A stretch of 64,000 nucleotides of DNA, from positions 434,001 to 498,000 of the forward strand of contig NC_007503.1 of the NCBI RefSeq assembly GCF_000012865.1, read 5' to 3'. The position numbers were made by a program, and so were the translations under genes. Each line of letters starts with the position of its first letter. Position 1 is the first letter of the stretch. The stretch is from Carboxydothermus hydrogenoformans Z-2901 (GTDB taxonomy: Bacteria; Bacillota; Z-2901; Carboxydothermales; Carboxydothermaceae). Positions 1 through 7,917 of this stretch are shown in pieces. The notes below the pieces were generated by a model. It was not told the origin of the DNA. It was given only the letters and a program-made list of their open reading frames with translations, and ran no database searches.

Positions 1-1
1 C

Positions 2-151
2 TTAAGAGGACTTAAAGATTCACCGCCTTATTTTCACGATGGCCGCCTGTTAACCATTGAAGATACGGTAGAATTTTTTAATCTTGTCCTGGAATTAAAA
101 CTTACCCGGGAAGAAAAGGAAGCGCTCGTTGCGTTCCTACGCCAGCTTTAA
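2..151 (+). CDS. C-terminal end of a cytochrome c peroxidase / MauG-like protein (partial)
   Basis: Only the last 49 codons lie in the window; the gene is cut by the left edge. The visible peptide contains SPPYFHDGR followed by a helix ending in LTREEKEALVAFL. This is the usual end of di-haem cytochrome c peroxidase/MauG-type proteins and related c-type cytochromes, where the segment after the last haem packs on the domain. No CxxCH haem site is visible in this fragment. The function is inferred from this tail alone; a non-peroxidase cytochrome with the same fold is possible. Confidence 0.55.
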   Translation, partial: LRGLKDSPPYFHDGRLLTIEDTVEFFNLVLELKLTREEKEALVAFLRQL

Positions 152-170
152 AACTAAACGCCAAATTTTG

Positions 171-224
171 GGACGGTTCTTTTTTTAGGCGTATAAACGC
201 AAATATAAGAACCGTTCCTTTTTT
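171..224 (+). terminator. Hairpin terminator after the cytochrome-like gene
   Basis: An inverted repeat pairs GGGACGGTTCTT (172-183) with AAGAACCGTTCC (207-218), followed by a T run (219-224). It begins about 20 bases after the upstream stop codon. The loop is long (about 23 bases) and contains a second short pairing, GGCGT/ACGC. A terminator is the simplest reading. Confidence 0.55.
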
Positions 225-276
225 GCTTTATCTTTTTGCGGAAGTGGTGTATTTTAGGGGTAGGGGGTGTAAAAAG

Positions 277-669
277 GTGGAGATAGTGCTGCGGCCGATT
301 GGCTACGTGCGTAACAGCTTTAATTCCAAAGAAAAAATGGATTACGATGAGGATATTTCGGAAATTGTAGTCTATGAGGAATTTGTTCCGGGGCTTTACA
401 GGATTGAAGACGAAGAGTACATAACTATTATTTTTTATTTTCATTTAAGCAATGAAGAAAAACTCATTACTGTTAGAAGAGACGGCAAGGAAACCGGGGT
501 TTTTGCCTCGAGAAGTCCCAATCGTCCCAATCATTTAGGGATTGCCACCGGAAGGCTTTTAAAACGGGAAGGAAATGTCTTAACTGTAAAGGGAATTGAC
601 TGCTTAAACCAAACACCTGTTTTAGACATTAAGCCTAAAAGCCGGAAATTTGACGGGGTGGATGGTTAA
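277..669 (+). CDS. trmO: TrmO/TsaA family tRNA t6A37 methyltransferase
   Basis: This 130-residue protein matches the UPF0066/TrmO family, which uses S-adenosylmethionine to methylate the N6 of threonylcarbamoyladenosine at tRNA position 37. Visible hallmarks are the N-terminal PIGYVRN, the central segment FASRSPNRPNHLG and a C-terminal IDCLNQTPVLDIKP with the conserved D-x-TPVLDIKP pattern. The GTG at 277 is chosen because a GGGGGTG ribosome binding site (about 262-268) precedes it and the family starts just before PIGYV; the frame is open further upstream. Its stop abuts the ATG of the next gene, suggesting coupled translation. Short TrmO forms without the C-terminal extension are common in Firmicutes and archaea. 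Confidence 0.85.
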   Translation: MEIVLRPIGYVRNSFNSKEKMDYDEDISEIVVYEEFVPGLYRIEDEEYITIIFYFHLSNEEKLITVRRDGKETGVFASRSPNRPNHLGIATGRLLKREGNVLTVKGIDCLNQTPVLDIKPKSRKFDGVDG

Positions 670-1215
670 ATGGTGGAGTTTGTTTTTCTCGGAGATTCTT
701 TAACTTACGGTTTTCCCTATGGACCTACCGCTTCCTGGGTAAATCTTAGTGCAGAAAAACTTGGAGTAAGTTTTCTTAATCTCGGAGTTTGCGGTGATAC
801 TTTAGAGGATATGAAGGAAAGATTTAAAAGAGAGCGGATTTTAGGTAATACCCTTGTACTTTTAGGGGGTACCAATGATATATACGTTAATCGTCCGACC
901 TCAGAAATCTTACAGGATGCACGGGAGATAATAACTGTGGCGAAAGAAAGAAATTTTTCTGCCATCGTATTAGCTTCTCCTCTGCCGGTTCTGGAAGAAG
1001 AGTGGGCTGATGAAAGATTAAAGATACTTGGAAGAAAATACCGGGAAATAGCCGGTGAATTGGGGGTAAAATATTTAGATTTTTACGAACCGTTTAAAAA
1101 GCTTTTAAAAAATAATCCGGGAGTTTTAATAGATGGTCTTCATCCCTCCCGGGAGGGTTACCGGTTTATGGCTCAAATCTTTTTGAGCTTTTTGGGTATT
1201 GAAAATGATTTTTAG
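670..1215 (+). CDS. SGNH/GDSL-family esterase
   Basis: This 181-residue single-domain hydrolase has all four SGNH blocks: block I GDSLTYG near residue 8, the block II glycine in LGVCGDT, block III GGTND with its Asn, and block V DGLHPS holding the catalytic Asp and His. The family cleaves esters of lipids, sugars or peptidoglycan O-acetyl groups; the substrate cannot be read from the sequence. No signal peptide is present, so a cytoplasmic enzyme is expected. It starts on the base after the trmO stop, so the two are probably co-transcribed, with no obvious functional link. Confidence 0.85.
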   Translation: MVEFVFLGDSLTYGFPYGPTASWVNLSAEKLGVSFLNLGVCGDTLEDMKERFKRERILGNTLVLLGGTNDIYVNRPTSEILQDAREIITVAKERNFSAIVLASPLPVLEEEWADERLKILGRKYREIAGELGVKYLDFYEPFKKLLKNNPGVLIDGLHPSREGYRFMAQIFLSFLGIENDF

Positions 1216-1342
1216 TCTAAATTACTCAAAAAAAAGCAAAAATTAAAAATAAGTTAAAAAAGCTAATAAATCCTTGCTAACAGTCACTTTTTCCTGCAAA
1301 AATAATATATAATAATAAAAAAGTTTGCGGGAGTGTTTGGTT

Positions 1343-2254
1343 TTGAACGATAAAAAAGTTTCCTGGGCAAAACTTTCGATTATCTCCAATACTCTTCTGG
1401 TGCTTTTTAAGATTGTCGTTGGCCTTTTTACCGGTTCGGTAAGTATTATTGCCGAGGGCTTACATTCGGGAGTGGATTTATTGGCTTCCATCATTACCTT
1501 TTTTTCCGTAAAAGTTGCCAGTCGACCGGCGGATGTTCGTCACCCTTACGGCCATGGTAAAGTGGAAAATATTGCCGGAACAATTGAAGGGCTTTTAATT
1601 TTTTTAGGAGCGGTATTAATAATAAAAGAAGCTTTACCCAAGTTTTGGCATCCGGAAATGCCCGAAAGCCTTGGCTGGGGCATGGGAGTCATGGCAGTTT
1701 CAGCTTTGGTTAATTTTTTTATTTCCCAAACTTTATTAAAAATTGCCAAAGAAACCGATTCTCCAGCCTTAGAAGCGGATGGCTGGCACTTAAGGACCGA
1801 TGTTTATACCTCTGCGGGTGTGTTGTTAGGTCTACTTTTAATCAAACTTACGGGCATAACTTACTTTGACCCCATTTTGGCTTTGATTGTGGCCGGTATG
1901 ATTTTAAAAGCAGCTTATGAGATTACCTTTGAAGGCTTTGCCAACATGGTTGACACGGCATTGCCGGAAAAGGAGATTGCTTTAATTAAAGATTCCATTG
2001 CCAATTACGGCGAAAAGTTTCTGGAGTTTCACAAGTTACGGGCTCGGAAAAGCGGCTCGGAGCGGTTTATTGATTTGCATTTGGTGGTACCGGAGAAGCT
2101 GTCGGTAAAAGAAGTTCATGACCTTTGCAATAAAATTGAGCGGGAGATAGAAGAAAAGCTACCCAATTCGCACGTCTTAATTCATGCCGAGCCCTGCCAG
2201 AAAGAACAGCGCCAATGTGAAAATTGTCCTTATTGTTCCGAAAAAAAAAGCTAA
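1343..2254 (+). CDS. Cation diffusion facilitator family transporter
   Basis: This 303-residue CDF (SLC30/FieF-like) protein should export divalent metals such as Zn, Fe, Mn or Co by proton antiport. Metal-site motifs HSGVD (TM2) and ADGWHLRTD (TM5) are present, together with HPYGHGKVENI after TM2/3 and a cytoplasmic C-terminal domain that ends in a Cys-rich tail with five cysteines (CQKEQRQCENCPYC). The TTG at 1343 is preferred because GCGGGAG lies about seven bases upstream; the frame is open from 1325. The tail is unusual compared with FieF and may bind metal; this is inference. Confidence 0.88.
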   Translation: MNDKKVSWAKLSIISNTLLVLFKIVVGLFTGSVSIIAEGLHSGVDLLASIITFFSVKVASRPADVRHPYGHGKVENIAGTIEGLLIFLGAVLIIKEALPKFWHPEMPESLGWGMGVMAVSALVNFFISQTLLKIAKETDSPALEADGWHLRTDVYTSAGVLLGLLLIKLTGITYFDPILALIVAGMILKAAYEITFEGFANMVDTALPEKEIALIKDSIANYGEKFLEFHKLRARKSGSERFIDLHLVVPEKLSVKEVHDLCNKIEREIEEKLPNSHVLIHAEPCQKEQRQCENCPYCSEKKS

Positions 2255-2278
2255 CCGCTCAAAGGTTAGCTTTTTTTT
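2241..2278. terminator. Bidirectional terminator between convergent genes
   Basis: A GCTAACC / GGTTAGC hairpin (2250-2256 and 2264-2270) is flanked by an A run on the left and a T run on the right, so it can terminate transcription from both sides. The stop codons of both convergent genes fall within the hairpin region, leaving almost no intergenic sequence. Confidence 0.85.
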
Positions 2279-3155
2279 CATCTTTGGCTTTTGGCCAGTA
2301 CTGGTCTAAAAACTCGGCGGTAAGCATTCCTGCCAAGATGAAAAAGGCACCAATTCCTTGCTTGGCCACTAAACTTTCACCGCCAAAGAGGACGGCAAAA
2401 AGCAAGGCAAAGACCGGCTCTAAGGTAAAGATTAGGGCTACGTGAGAAGCGCTGGTAAACTGCTGGGCTTTGGATTGAACTAAAAAAGCAAGGACGGTAG
2501 CAAAAATAGCGGTAAAAACAATTGCATAGAAAACTTCGTTAGGGTAGGGTTTAAAAGGCTCTTCCAGCCACAAAGCCGCGGGCAGGCTTAAAACTCCTAC
2601 GGTAGCAATTTGCCCGAGAGTTAACGAAGTTGCGGAAAAATTAGGAGAAAAACGCTCCACCGAAACAATTTGCATACTGAAAAATAATGCTCCGGCTAAA
2701 GTTAAAAGGTCTCCTGTGTTAAAGCCGGCTTTAAAGTCAAAGGACATTATAAATAATCCCAAAAAAGATAATCCGGTACCGAATATGACCCCTGGGGTTA
2801 CCGGTTTTTTATTTAAAATACTGCTTAAAACCGGTACCATAACCACGGCCAGGCCGGTAATAAAACCGCTATTGGCTGCGGAAGTGTATTTTAAGCCGAT
2901 GGTTTGTAAGATATAGCCAAGCCAGAGAAAAAAGCCGGCAATACTGCCGAAAAAAACTCCTTTTGGCGAGAAGCCTTCTTTTTGTAAAAGTAATGGTAAA
3001 AGGAAAAAAGTGCTAAGGAGGAAGCGAAAAGATAGAAAGGAAAAAGGTTCAATATTGGCCAAAATATTTTTAATAATGACAAAAGTTGTTCCCCAGAAAG
3101 CGGTGACTACGATTAAACTTATATCGGCCAAGAGTTGTTTGGTTTTTAGCTCCAT
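2259..3155 (-). CDS. EamA/DMT-superfamily permease
   Basis: This 298-residue membrane protein has the ten-helix, two-EamA-repeat pattern of the drug/metabolite transporter superfamily. The first repeat opens with FWGTTFVIIKN and the second is seen around SMQIVSVERFSP through LEPVFALLFAVLFGGESL, with the conserved Glu-Pro of EamA helices. It probably exports a metabolite or amino acid; the substrate is unknown. The ATG start is preceded by GGAGGG. It is transcribed alone, convergent with the CDF gene and divergent from the amino-acid ABC transporter. Confidence 0.85.
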   Translation of the reverse strand: MELKTKQLLADISLIVVTAFWGTTFVIIKNILANIEPFSFLSFRFLLSTFFLLPLLLQKEGFSPKGVFFGSIAGFFLWLGYILQTIGLKYTSAANSGFITGLAVVMVPVLSSILNKKPVTPGVIFGTGLSFLGLFIMSFDFKAGFNTGDLLTLAGALFFSMQIVSVERFSPNFSATSLTLGQIATVGVLSLPAALWLEEPFKPYPNEVFYAIVFTAIFATVLAFLVQSKAQQFTSASHVALIFTLEPVFALLFAVLFGGESLVAKQGIGAFFILAGMLTAEFLDQYWPKAKDEKKANL

Positions 3156-3246
3156 AATTTCCCTCCATTTTTTTAAGTACCTTTATATTATACAAAACAA
3201 TTAATCGTTTGGAGAAGAACGGAGAAATAATCAGAAAATTTTAACA

Positions 3247-3275
3247 TTGACTAATTGTACTAAACAATTTATAAT
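3247..3275 (+). promoter_or_regulatory. Sigma-A-type promoter of the amino-acid ABC operon
   Basis: TTGACT (3247-3252) and TATAAT (3270-3275) are separated by 17 bases, about 55 bases upstream of the substrate-binding protein gene. The match is near consensus. Confidence 0.8.
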
Positions 3276-3330
3276 TATTCAAAGGTTGATTCTTTAATAT
3301 ACTAAAGGGTATTAAAGGAGGAATTTTTTA

Positions 3331-4149
3331 ATGAAAAAATTTGGAGCTTTGTTCTTGGTTGTCGTTTTAACCTTGGGGCTTATCCTGACAGCCTGTGGCA
3401 ATAAGCAGGCGGAGCAAACAAACAGCGCCCAAAACCAGGAGCAGAAGCAGGAGCAAAAACAAAAAATTGTAGTGGCTTCCGATACTTCTTACGCTCCTTT
3501 TGAATTTCAGGATCCTTCTACCGGAAAATATGTAGGTTTTGATATGGACTTAATTCAGGCAATTGGCGAAGCGGTTGGCTTTGAAGTGGAAATTAAAAGT
3601 ATGAACTTTGATGGAGTTTTAACTTCGGTGCAAAGTGGTACGGTTGATGCGGCTATTTCCGCCATTTCGATTACCGATAAGCGCAAAGAAGTCATGAATT
3701 TTAGCGAACCGTATTACGATTCGGGTTTGGCCATTGTGGTAAAAGGTGACAACAACACCATTAAAGGTATTGATGATTTAAAAGGGAAAAGGGTAGCGGT
3801 GCAAATTGCCACTACCGGTGCCGATTATGCCAACGAGTTAAAAGCTAAAGGAATTGTGAAAGAGGTAAAAACCTTTAATACTCTTCCCGATGCTTTAATG
3901 GAACTTAGAAACAACGGTGTTGATGCGGTAATTAACGACTGGCCGGTTAATGCCTACTATATTAAGCAAAGCTTTTCCGATTTAAAAATGGTGGGGGATA
4001 AGTTAACCGGAGAATCGTATGGTATCGCTGTGCCCAAGTCCAAGCCGGAAATTTTAGCCAAAATTAACGAAGGCTTAAAGAAAGTGAAAGAATCGGGTAA
4101 GTACGCCGAAATTTACGAAAAGTGGTTTGGAGAAAAACCAAAGAACTAA
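3331..4149 (+). CDS. Amino-acid ABC transporter substrate-binding lipoprotein
   Basis: This 272-residue family 3 solute-binding protein carries a lipoprotein signal peptide with lipobox LTAC (lipidated Cys22), a Gln/Glu/Lys-rich linker to about residue 45, then the bilobed SBP domain. Typical signatures include SYAPFEF, GFDMDLIQAIGE and the ligand-binding region SAISITDKRKEVMNFSEPYY. It should capture a polar amino acid (glutamine, glutamate, arginine or similar) outside the membrane and deliver it to the permease encoded next. A strong AAAGGAGG site precedes the ATG. The three genes 3331-5565 form one operon. Confidence 0.9.
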   Translation: MKKFGALFLVVVLTLGLILTACGNKQAEQTNSAQNQEQKQEQKQKIVVASDTSYAPFEFQDPSTGKYVGFDMDLIQAIGEAVGFEVEIKSMNFDGVLTSVQSGTVDAAISAISITDKRKEVMNFSEPYYDSGLAIVVKGDNNTIKGIDDLKGKRVAVQIATTGADYANELKAKGIVKEVKTFNTLPDALMELRNNGVDAVINDWPVNAYYIKQSFSDLKMVGDKLTGESYGIAVPKSKPEILAKINEGLKKVKESGKYAEIYEKWFGEKPKN

Positions 4150-4163
4150 TTGAGGTGGCTTAA

Positions 4164-4850
4164 GTGGAACTAAAATGGTCGGTAGTAATTGAATCTTTAC
4201 CTTTATTAGCAGAAGGTGCTTTAGTAACGCTTAAAATAACGGTTATTGCAGTTACGTTGGGGAGTATAATCGGTTTATTTGCGGGGCTTATGCGCATTGC
4301 GCGTAACCCCCTTTTAAAATTTATAGCTCGGGTTTATGTGGATTTTATCCGGGGGACACCTTTATTAGTGCAAATATTTATTATTTATTACGGTTTTCCC
4401 CAGCTATGGGCAGCACTTACCGGTGGCCAGCCTCATGCTATTTCACCCTGGGCAGCGGCTATTGCCTCCACCAGTATTAACAGCGGGGCGTATGTGGCGG
4501 AGATTTTCCGGGCGGGAATCCAATCGATAGACCGGGGACAGATGGAAGCAGCCCGCTCTTTAGGGATGACTTACGGACAGGCAATGCGGTACGTTATTTT
4601 ACCCCAGGCGTTTAAGCGGGTAATACCGCCACTGGGTAACGAATTTATAGCTATGCTTAAAGATACCTCCCTGTTATCGGTGATTGGTTTTGAAGAGCTT
4701 GCGCGCCGCGGAGCTTTAATAATTGGTTATAATGCCCGGGCTTTTGAAGTGTGGTTTGCTGTGGCAATTTTATACCTGATTATGACCCTCCTAATTTCTC
4801 AGTTGGTGAGCTATACCGAAAGGAGGCTTAAAACCGGTGATCACCATTAA
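4164..4850 (+). CDS. Amino-acid ABC transporter permease (HisM/GlnP type)
   Basis: This 228-residue inner-membrane permease contains the BPD_transp_1 domain. The cytoplasmic EAA loop that contacts the ATPase is seen as [22 protein letters not shown], and the segment [15 protein letters not shown] is typical of polar amino-acid permeases. It starts at a GTG 14 bases after the binding-protein stop, with GAGGTGG upstream. Its end overlaps the ATPase start by 14 bases, so production of the two membrane-complex parts is probably coupled. A homodimer is expected because only one permease gene is present. Confidence 0.92.
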   Translation: MELKWSVVIESLPLLAEGALVTLKITVIAVTLGSIIGLFAGLMRIARNPLLKFIARVYVDFIRGTPLLVQIFIIYYGFPQLWAALTGGQPHAISPWAAAIASTSINSGAYVAEIFRAGIQSIDRGQMEAARSLGMTYGQAMRYVILPQAFKRVIPPLGNEFIAMLKDTSLLSVIGFEELARRGALIIGYNARAFEVWFAVAILYLIMTLLISQLVSYTERRLKTGDHH

Positions 4851-5565
4851 AAACCTTCACAAAAAATTTGGCAAGCTTCACGTTTTAAAAGGCGTAACCA
4901 CTCACATTAAAGAACGGGAAGTAGTGGTGATCATAGGGCCTTCCGGTTCGGGGAAAAGTACCCTGTTAAGGTGCATTAACCTTTTAGAAACTCCCACTTC
5001 CGGCGAAGTGTGGGTGGATGGTTTTAACCTTACTGACCCAAAGACCGATATTAATAAAGTTCGGACGGAAGTGGGGATGGTGTTTCAGCGGTTTAACCTT
5101 TTTCCCCATAAAACAGCTTTAGAAAACATCACCCTGGCTCCCATTAAGGTGCGGGGCATGAAAAAAGATGAAGCGGAAGCGATTGCTTATGACCTTTTGA
5201 AAAAAGTGGGGCTTTCCGACAAAGCCCATGCGTATCCCGACCAGCTGTCCGGCGGTCAGCAGCAGCGGGTTGCCATTGCCCGGGCTTTGGCCATGAAGCC
5301 TAAAGTTATGCTGTTTGACGAACCGACTTCTGCTTTGGACCCGGAGATGGTTGGCGAAGTTTTAGAGGTAATGTTAGAACTTGCCCATGAAGGGATGACG
5401 ATGGTGGTGGTAACTCACGAAATGGGTTTTGCCAAGGAAGTAGGCCACCGGGTAGTGTTTATGGATGAGGGGGTAATTGTGGAAGAGGGAAAACCCGAGG
5501 AGATTTTCCAGAACCCCCAGCAACAGAGGACCAAAGACTTTTTAAGTAAAATCTTACATGTTTAA
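4837..5565 (+). CDS. Amino-acid ABC transporter ATP-binding protein (GlnQ type)
   Basis: This 242-residue ATPase has Walker [11 protein letters not shown]-loop [10 protein letters not shown], signature LSGGQQQR, Walker B VMLFDEP and the switch His in [14 protein letters not shown] and the closing [14 protein letters not shown] are characteristic of polar amino-acid transporters. The GTG start lies inside the permease gene, preceded by AAAGGAGG. It energises uptake by the permease at 4164-4850; a rho-independent terminator follows. Confidence 0.94.
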   Translation: MITIKNLHKKFGKLHVLKGVTTHIKEREVVVIIGPSGSGKSTLLRCINLLETPTSGEVWVDGFNLTDPKTDINKVRTEVGMVFQRFNLFPHKTALENITLAPIKVRGMKKDEAEAIAYDLLKKVGLSDKAHAYPDQLSGGQQQRVAIARALAMKPKVMLFDEPTSALDPEMVGEVLEVMLELAHEGMTMVVVTHEMGFAKEVGHRVVFMDEGVIVEEGKPEEIFQNPQQQRTKDFLSKILHV

Positions 5566-5589
5566 AACCCCGCCGAGGCGGGGTTTTTT
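5566..5589 (+). terminator. Rho-independent terminator of the amino-acid ABC operon
   Basis: AACCCCGCC and GGCGGGGTT form a nine-pair stem with a GA loop, followed by a T run. It starts directly after the ATPase stop codon. Confidence 0.92.
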
Positions 5590-5657
5590 ATTTTCAATGG
5601 AAGAAGTTGTGTTATAATAGGGCAAATAGGGCAAAAAGTGCTGGGAGGGTAAAGTTT

Positions 5658-6188
5658 ATGGAAGTGACCTTAAAAAATGGGCAAAAGGTGAAAATCCGCA
5701 AAGTCAGTTTGGAAGATGCCGAAGAGCTTTTAGCATTTTATAAAAGAGCAACAAACGAAACTACTTTTTTGGCTTATGGACCGGGAGAATTTAACTTTAC
5801 TGTGGAACAGGAAAGAGAATTCATTAATGGACATCTTCAAAATAAAAAAGCCTTACTGGCAGTAGCCGACTGCCGGGGAAGGATTATTGGAAGTGTAAGC
5901 TTTAAGCCGGGTTTGGGTACGCAGTTTTCTCATTTTGGCGAAATGGGGATAGCAGTGTTACAAGAGTTCTGGGGACTGGGAGTTGGCTGGGCTTTAATTT
6001 CTTATTTAAAAAAATGGGCTAAGGACAATGGTGTTAGGAAAATTAATTTAAATGTGCGGGTGGACAACAAAAGAGCTATTTCCTTATATGAAAAAGCAGG
6101 CTTTACTTACGAAGGGCGGATTAGCCGTCATTATTTAATTAACGGTGTTTTTTATGATTCGTACATTATGGGAATAGAAATAGATTAA
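5658..6188 (+). CDS. GNAT-family N-acetyltransferase
   Basis: This 176-residue acetyltransferase matches the RimJ/RimL-like GNAT group: an N-terminal VTLKNGQKVKIRKVSLEDAE strand-helix, the acetyl-CoA loop in LQEFWGLGVGWALISYL and the terminal motif NLNVRVDNKRAISLYEKAGFTYEGR. The acceptor is unknown; proteins of this type modify protein N termini, small amines or antibiotics. The ATG at 5658 is preferred to an upstream in-frame start because GGGAGGG sits eight bases before it. A TATAAT at 5613-5618 may be its -10 box, although no good -35 is visible. Confidence 0.82.
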   Translation: MEVTLKNGQKVKIRKVSLEDAEELLAFYKRATNETTFLAYGPGEFNFTVEQEREFINGHLQNKKALLAVADCRGRIIGSVSFKPGLGTQFSHFGEMGIAVLQEFWGLGVGWALISYLKKWAKDNGVRKINLNVRVDNKRAISLYEKAGFTYEGRISRHYLINGVFYDSYIMGIEID

Positions 6189-6202
6189 AGGTGGAGGAGT
6201 TT

Positions 6203-6622
6203 ATGTTATACTATTTAGCCATTAGTTTGACTATTTTTTCAAATATTATTTACCATGTTACGCAAAAGTTGATTCCCCCTAAAGCCAATCCTTTTTTAGT
6301 TTTAACTTCAACTTATCTTACGGCAGCTTTTTTATCGTTGTTGCTTTCGCCAGTATTTAAAGGTAAAGAAAAGTTTGTTTTTGAACTTTCAAAGTTAAAC
6401 TGGGTAGGATTCGCTCTGGGGATAGCTATTTTTGGATTAGAACTGGGATTTTTACTGGCATACCGGGCCGGCTGGAAGATAAGTACCGCTGCTTTGTTCT
6501 CCAATGCAGCGGTAAGCCTTTTTTTAATCCCCATTGGGATTTTGTTTTTTGGAGAAAAATTAACCGTAACAAAAGTTTTGGGAATTATCTTTTGTTTAAT
6601 AGGGCTCTGGCTTCTTGGTTAA
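6203..6622 (+). CDS. Small EamA-like (half-size DMT) membrane protein
   Basis: This 139-residue protein has about four to five hydrophobic helices and ends in the EamA-type hairpin FFGEKLTVTKVLGIIFCLIGLWLL. It is one EamA repeat long, so it would have to dimerise to form a ten-helix carrier, as EmrE-like small transporters do. The ATG at 6203 follows GGTGGAGGAG. It lies 14 bases after the GNAT gene and is probably co-transcribed with it. The substrate is unknown. Confidence 0.72.
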   Translation: MLYYLAISLTIFSNIIYHVTQKLIPPKANPFLVLTSTYLTAAFLSLLLSPVFKGKEKFVFELSKLNWVGFALGIAIFGLELGFLLAYRAGWKISTAALFSNAAVSLFLIPIGILFFGEKLTVTKVLGIIFCLIGLWLLG

Positions 6623-6631
6623 AATTTTTCC

Positions 6632-6660
6632 TTGGCGTAAATATATGAAAATGTTATAAT
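6632..6660 (+). promoter_or_regulatory. Promoter of the YedF-like gene
   Basis: TTGGCG (6632-6637) and TATAAT (6655-6660) are separated by 17 bases, 36 bases before the GTG start at 6696. Confidence 0.65.
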
Positions 6661-6695
6661 TAAAATTAAAGAATATTATAGAAGGGTGATGGTTT

Positions 6696-7091
6696 GTGGA
6701 TATTTACGAATTAGCTGCAAAGCTTTCTCCTTTTTTTGCCAGAAAGGAGGAAATTGCCGGCACCGTTCTTTTTATTCAGGGAGAATCGCTTGGGCGAGGG
6801 GATGAGGAACTCGGAAAAATTCTGATGAAAAATTTTCTTACAACCCTGGCGGGGAATGATGAACTTCCCGAAGCTTTATTGTTTGTTAACTCCGGGGTAA
6901 AGTTAGTGGTGGAAGGCTCTCCGGTATTAGGACCTTTAAAAATTCTTGAAGAAAAAGGAGTTTATCTCGGGGCTTGCGGGACCTGCCTTGATTATTTTAA
7001 GTTAAAAGATAAGGTAGTGGCCGGCGAAGTGACCAATATGGGAAATATTGTGAATTATTTAACAAAAAGCTTAAAAGTCGTAAGCCTTTAA
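6696..7091 (+). CDS. YedF-like DsrE-domain protein (selenium-metabolism associated family)
   Basis: This 131-residue protein matches the C-terminal DsrE-like half of YedF-type proteins: ESLGRGDEELGKILMKNFL, FVNSGVKLVVEGSPVLGPL, and the cysteine pair in LGACGTCLDYF. Typical YedF proteins have an N-terminal TusA-like sulfur-carrier domain, which is absent; the first 20 residues are unrelated. The family is known to co-occur with selenium metabolism genes, though its reaction is not established. Selenoprotein candidates elsewhere in this window fit that. The GTG start is preceded by AGGGTGA. It is transcribed alone from the promoter at 6632. Confidence 0.75.
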   Translation: MDIYELAAKLSPFFARKEEIAGTVLFIQGESLGRGDEELGKILMKNFLTTLAGNDELPEALLFVNSGVKLVVEGSPVLGPLKILEEKGVYLGACGTCLDYFKLKDKVVAGEVTNMGNIVNYLTKSLKVVSL

Positions 7092-7157
7092 GAATTTTTA
7101 AAAAACCAAGAAAAAGTGATGTAAATGAATTTAATGGGGTAAATTAAAAGAAAATCA

Positions 7158-7222
7158 AAATTTGACCGGTTGACCAGCCGGTCAAATTTTTTTATATTAT
7201 TATTTGACTGACTGGTCAGTAT
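7158..7222 (+). promoter_or_regulatory. Promoter with two inverted repeats, probable TetR operators
   Basis: A -35 TTGACC (7170-7175) and -10 TATATT (7193-7198) with 17-base spacing lie upstream of the ABC ATPase gene. TTTGACCGG / CCGGTCAAA (7161-7185) is an inverted repeat across the -35, and ACTGACTGGTCAGT (around 7206-7220) is an imperfect one near the expected transcription start. Both resemble TetR-family operators, and the operon ends with a TetR gene, so autoregulation is likely. The first repeat followed by a T run could also terminate transcription from 6696-7091. Confidence 0.6.
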
Positions 7223-7245
7223 AAATCTTAAAAGGGGGTGTGCAG

Positions 7246-7917
7246 GTGATTCAGTTTAAAGATGTTAAATTTAGTAAGGATCCCCGCTTTAATCCTCTCA
7301 CTTTTTCCGTAGAACAGCCGGGGATTGTAGGAATTTGCGGACCAGCAAAGACCGGTAAGACTGCCTGCCTTTTAGCAATGATTGGTGGCGTGAGACCGGT
7401 TGCAGGATCAATAACGGTTTTAGGTTTAAATCCGGTGAAAAAACAGCGGGAAATAAGACAAAAGGTGGGGCTTTCTTTTGTAGAAGGGGTTTATGAGCCG
7501 TACTTTTCCCTCTCAGTTTTTGATAACTTTAAATTTCAAGGAGCTTTGTTAGGGAAAAAAGTCACACCCGTCGAGGTGGATAGACTTTTGGAGAAGATTG
7601 AAGCAAATTTTACAAAAGAAAGTATAATTGCCGATTTAAATCCTTTACAGAGAATTAAAGTTGGTTTAGCCCTGGCTTTACTTGGGGAACCACCGGTGGT
7701 CTTAATTGATGAACCCTTCAGGAACCTCACCTGCCTTGAACGAAAACATATTGAAAAAATTCTTGTAAATTTAAAGCAAGAAGGGAAGTTAGTTATTTAT
7801 ACCACTTTAAAAGAAGAAGAGCTTGGTATTGCCGATACAGTAGTGGACGTTGTGCAAGGAGGTGTAAGCAATGAATTTCTTGAAAATTGCGCGGGTCGAG
7901 CTAAAACAGCTTCTTAG
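7246..7917 (+). CDS. ABC transporter ATP-binding protein with degenerate signature motif
   Basis: This 223-residue ABC ATPase has Walker A GPAKTGKTA, a clear Walker B VVLIDEP and a D-loop region, but the LSGGQ signature is replaced by LNPLQRIKVGLAL. It should act with the membrane protein encoded next, whose start it overlaps by 47 bases. The GTG at 7246 is chosen since AAAAGGGGG precedes it by a few bases; a GTG at 7240 is too close to that site. It belongs to a TetR-controlled ABC/YhgE cassette; the cargo is unknown. Confidence 0.8.
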   Translation: MIQFKDVKFSKDPRFNPLTFSVEQPGIVGICGPAKTGKTACLLAMIGGVRPVAGSITVLGLNPVKKQREIRQKVGLSFVEGVYEPYFSLSVFDNFKFQGALLGKKVTPVEVDRLLEKIEANFTKESIIADLNPLQRIKVGLALALLGEPPVVLIDEPFRNLTCLERKHIEKILVNLKQEGKLVIYTTLKEEELGIADTVVDVVQGGVSNEFLENCAGRAKTAS

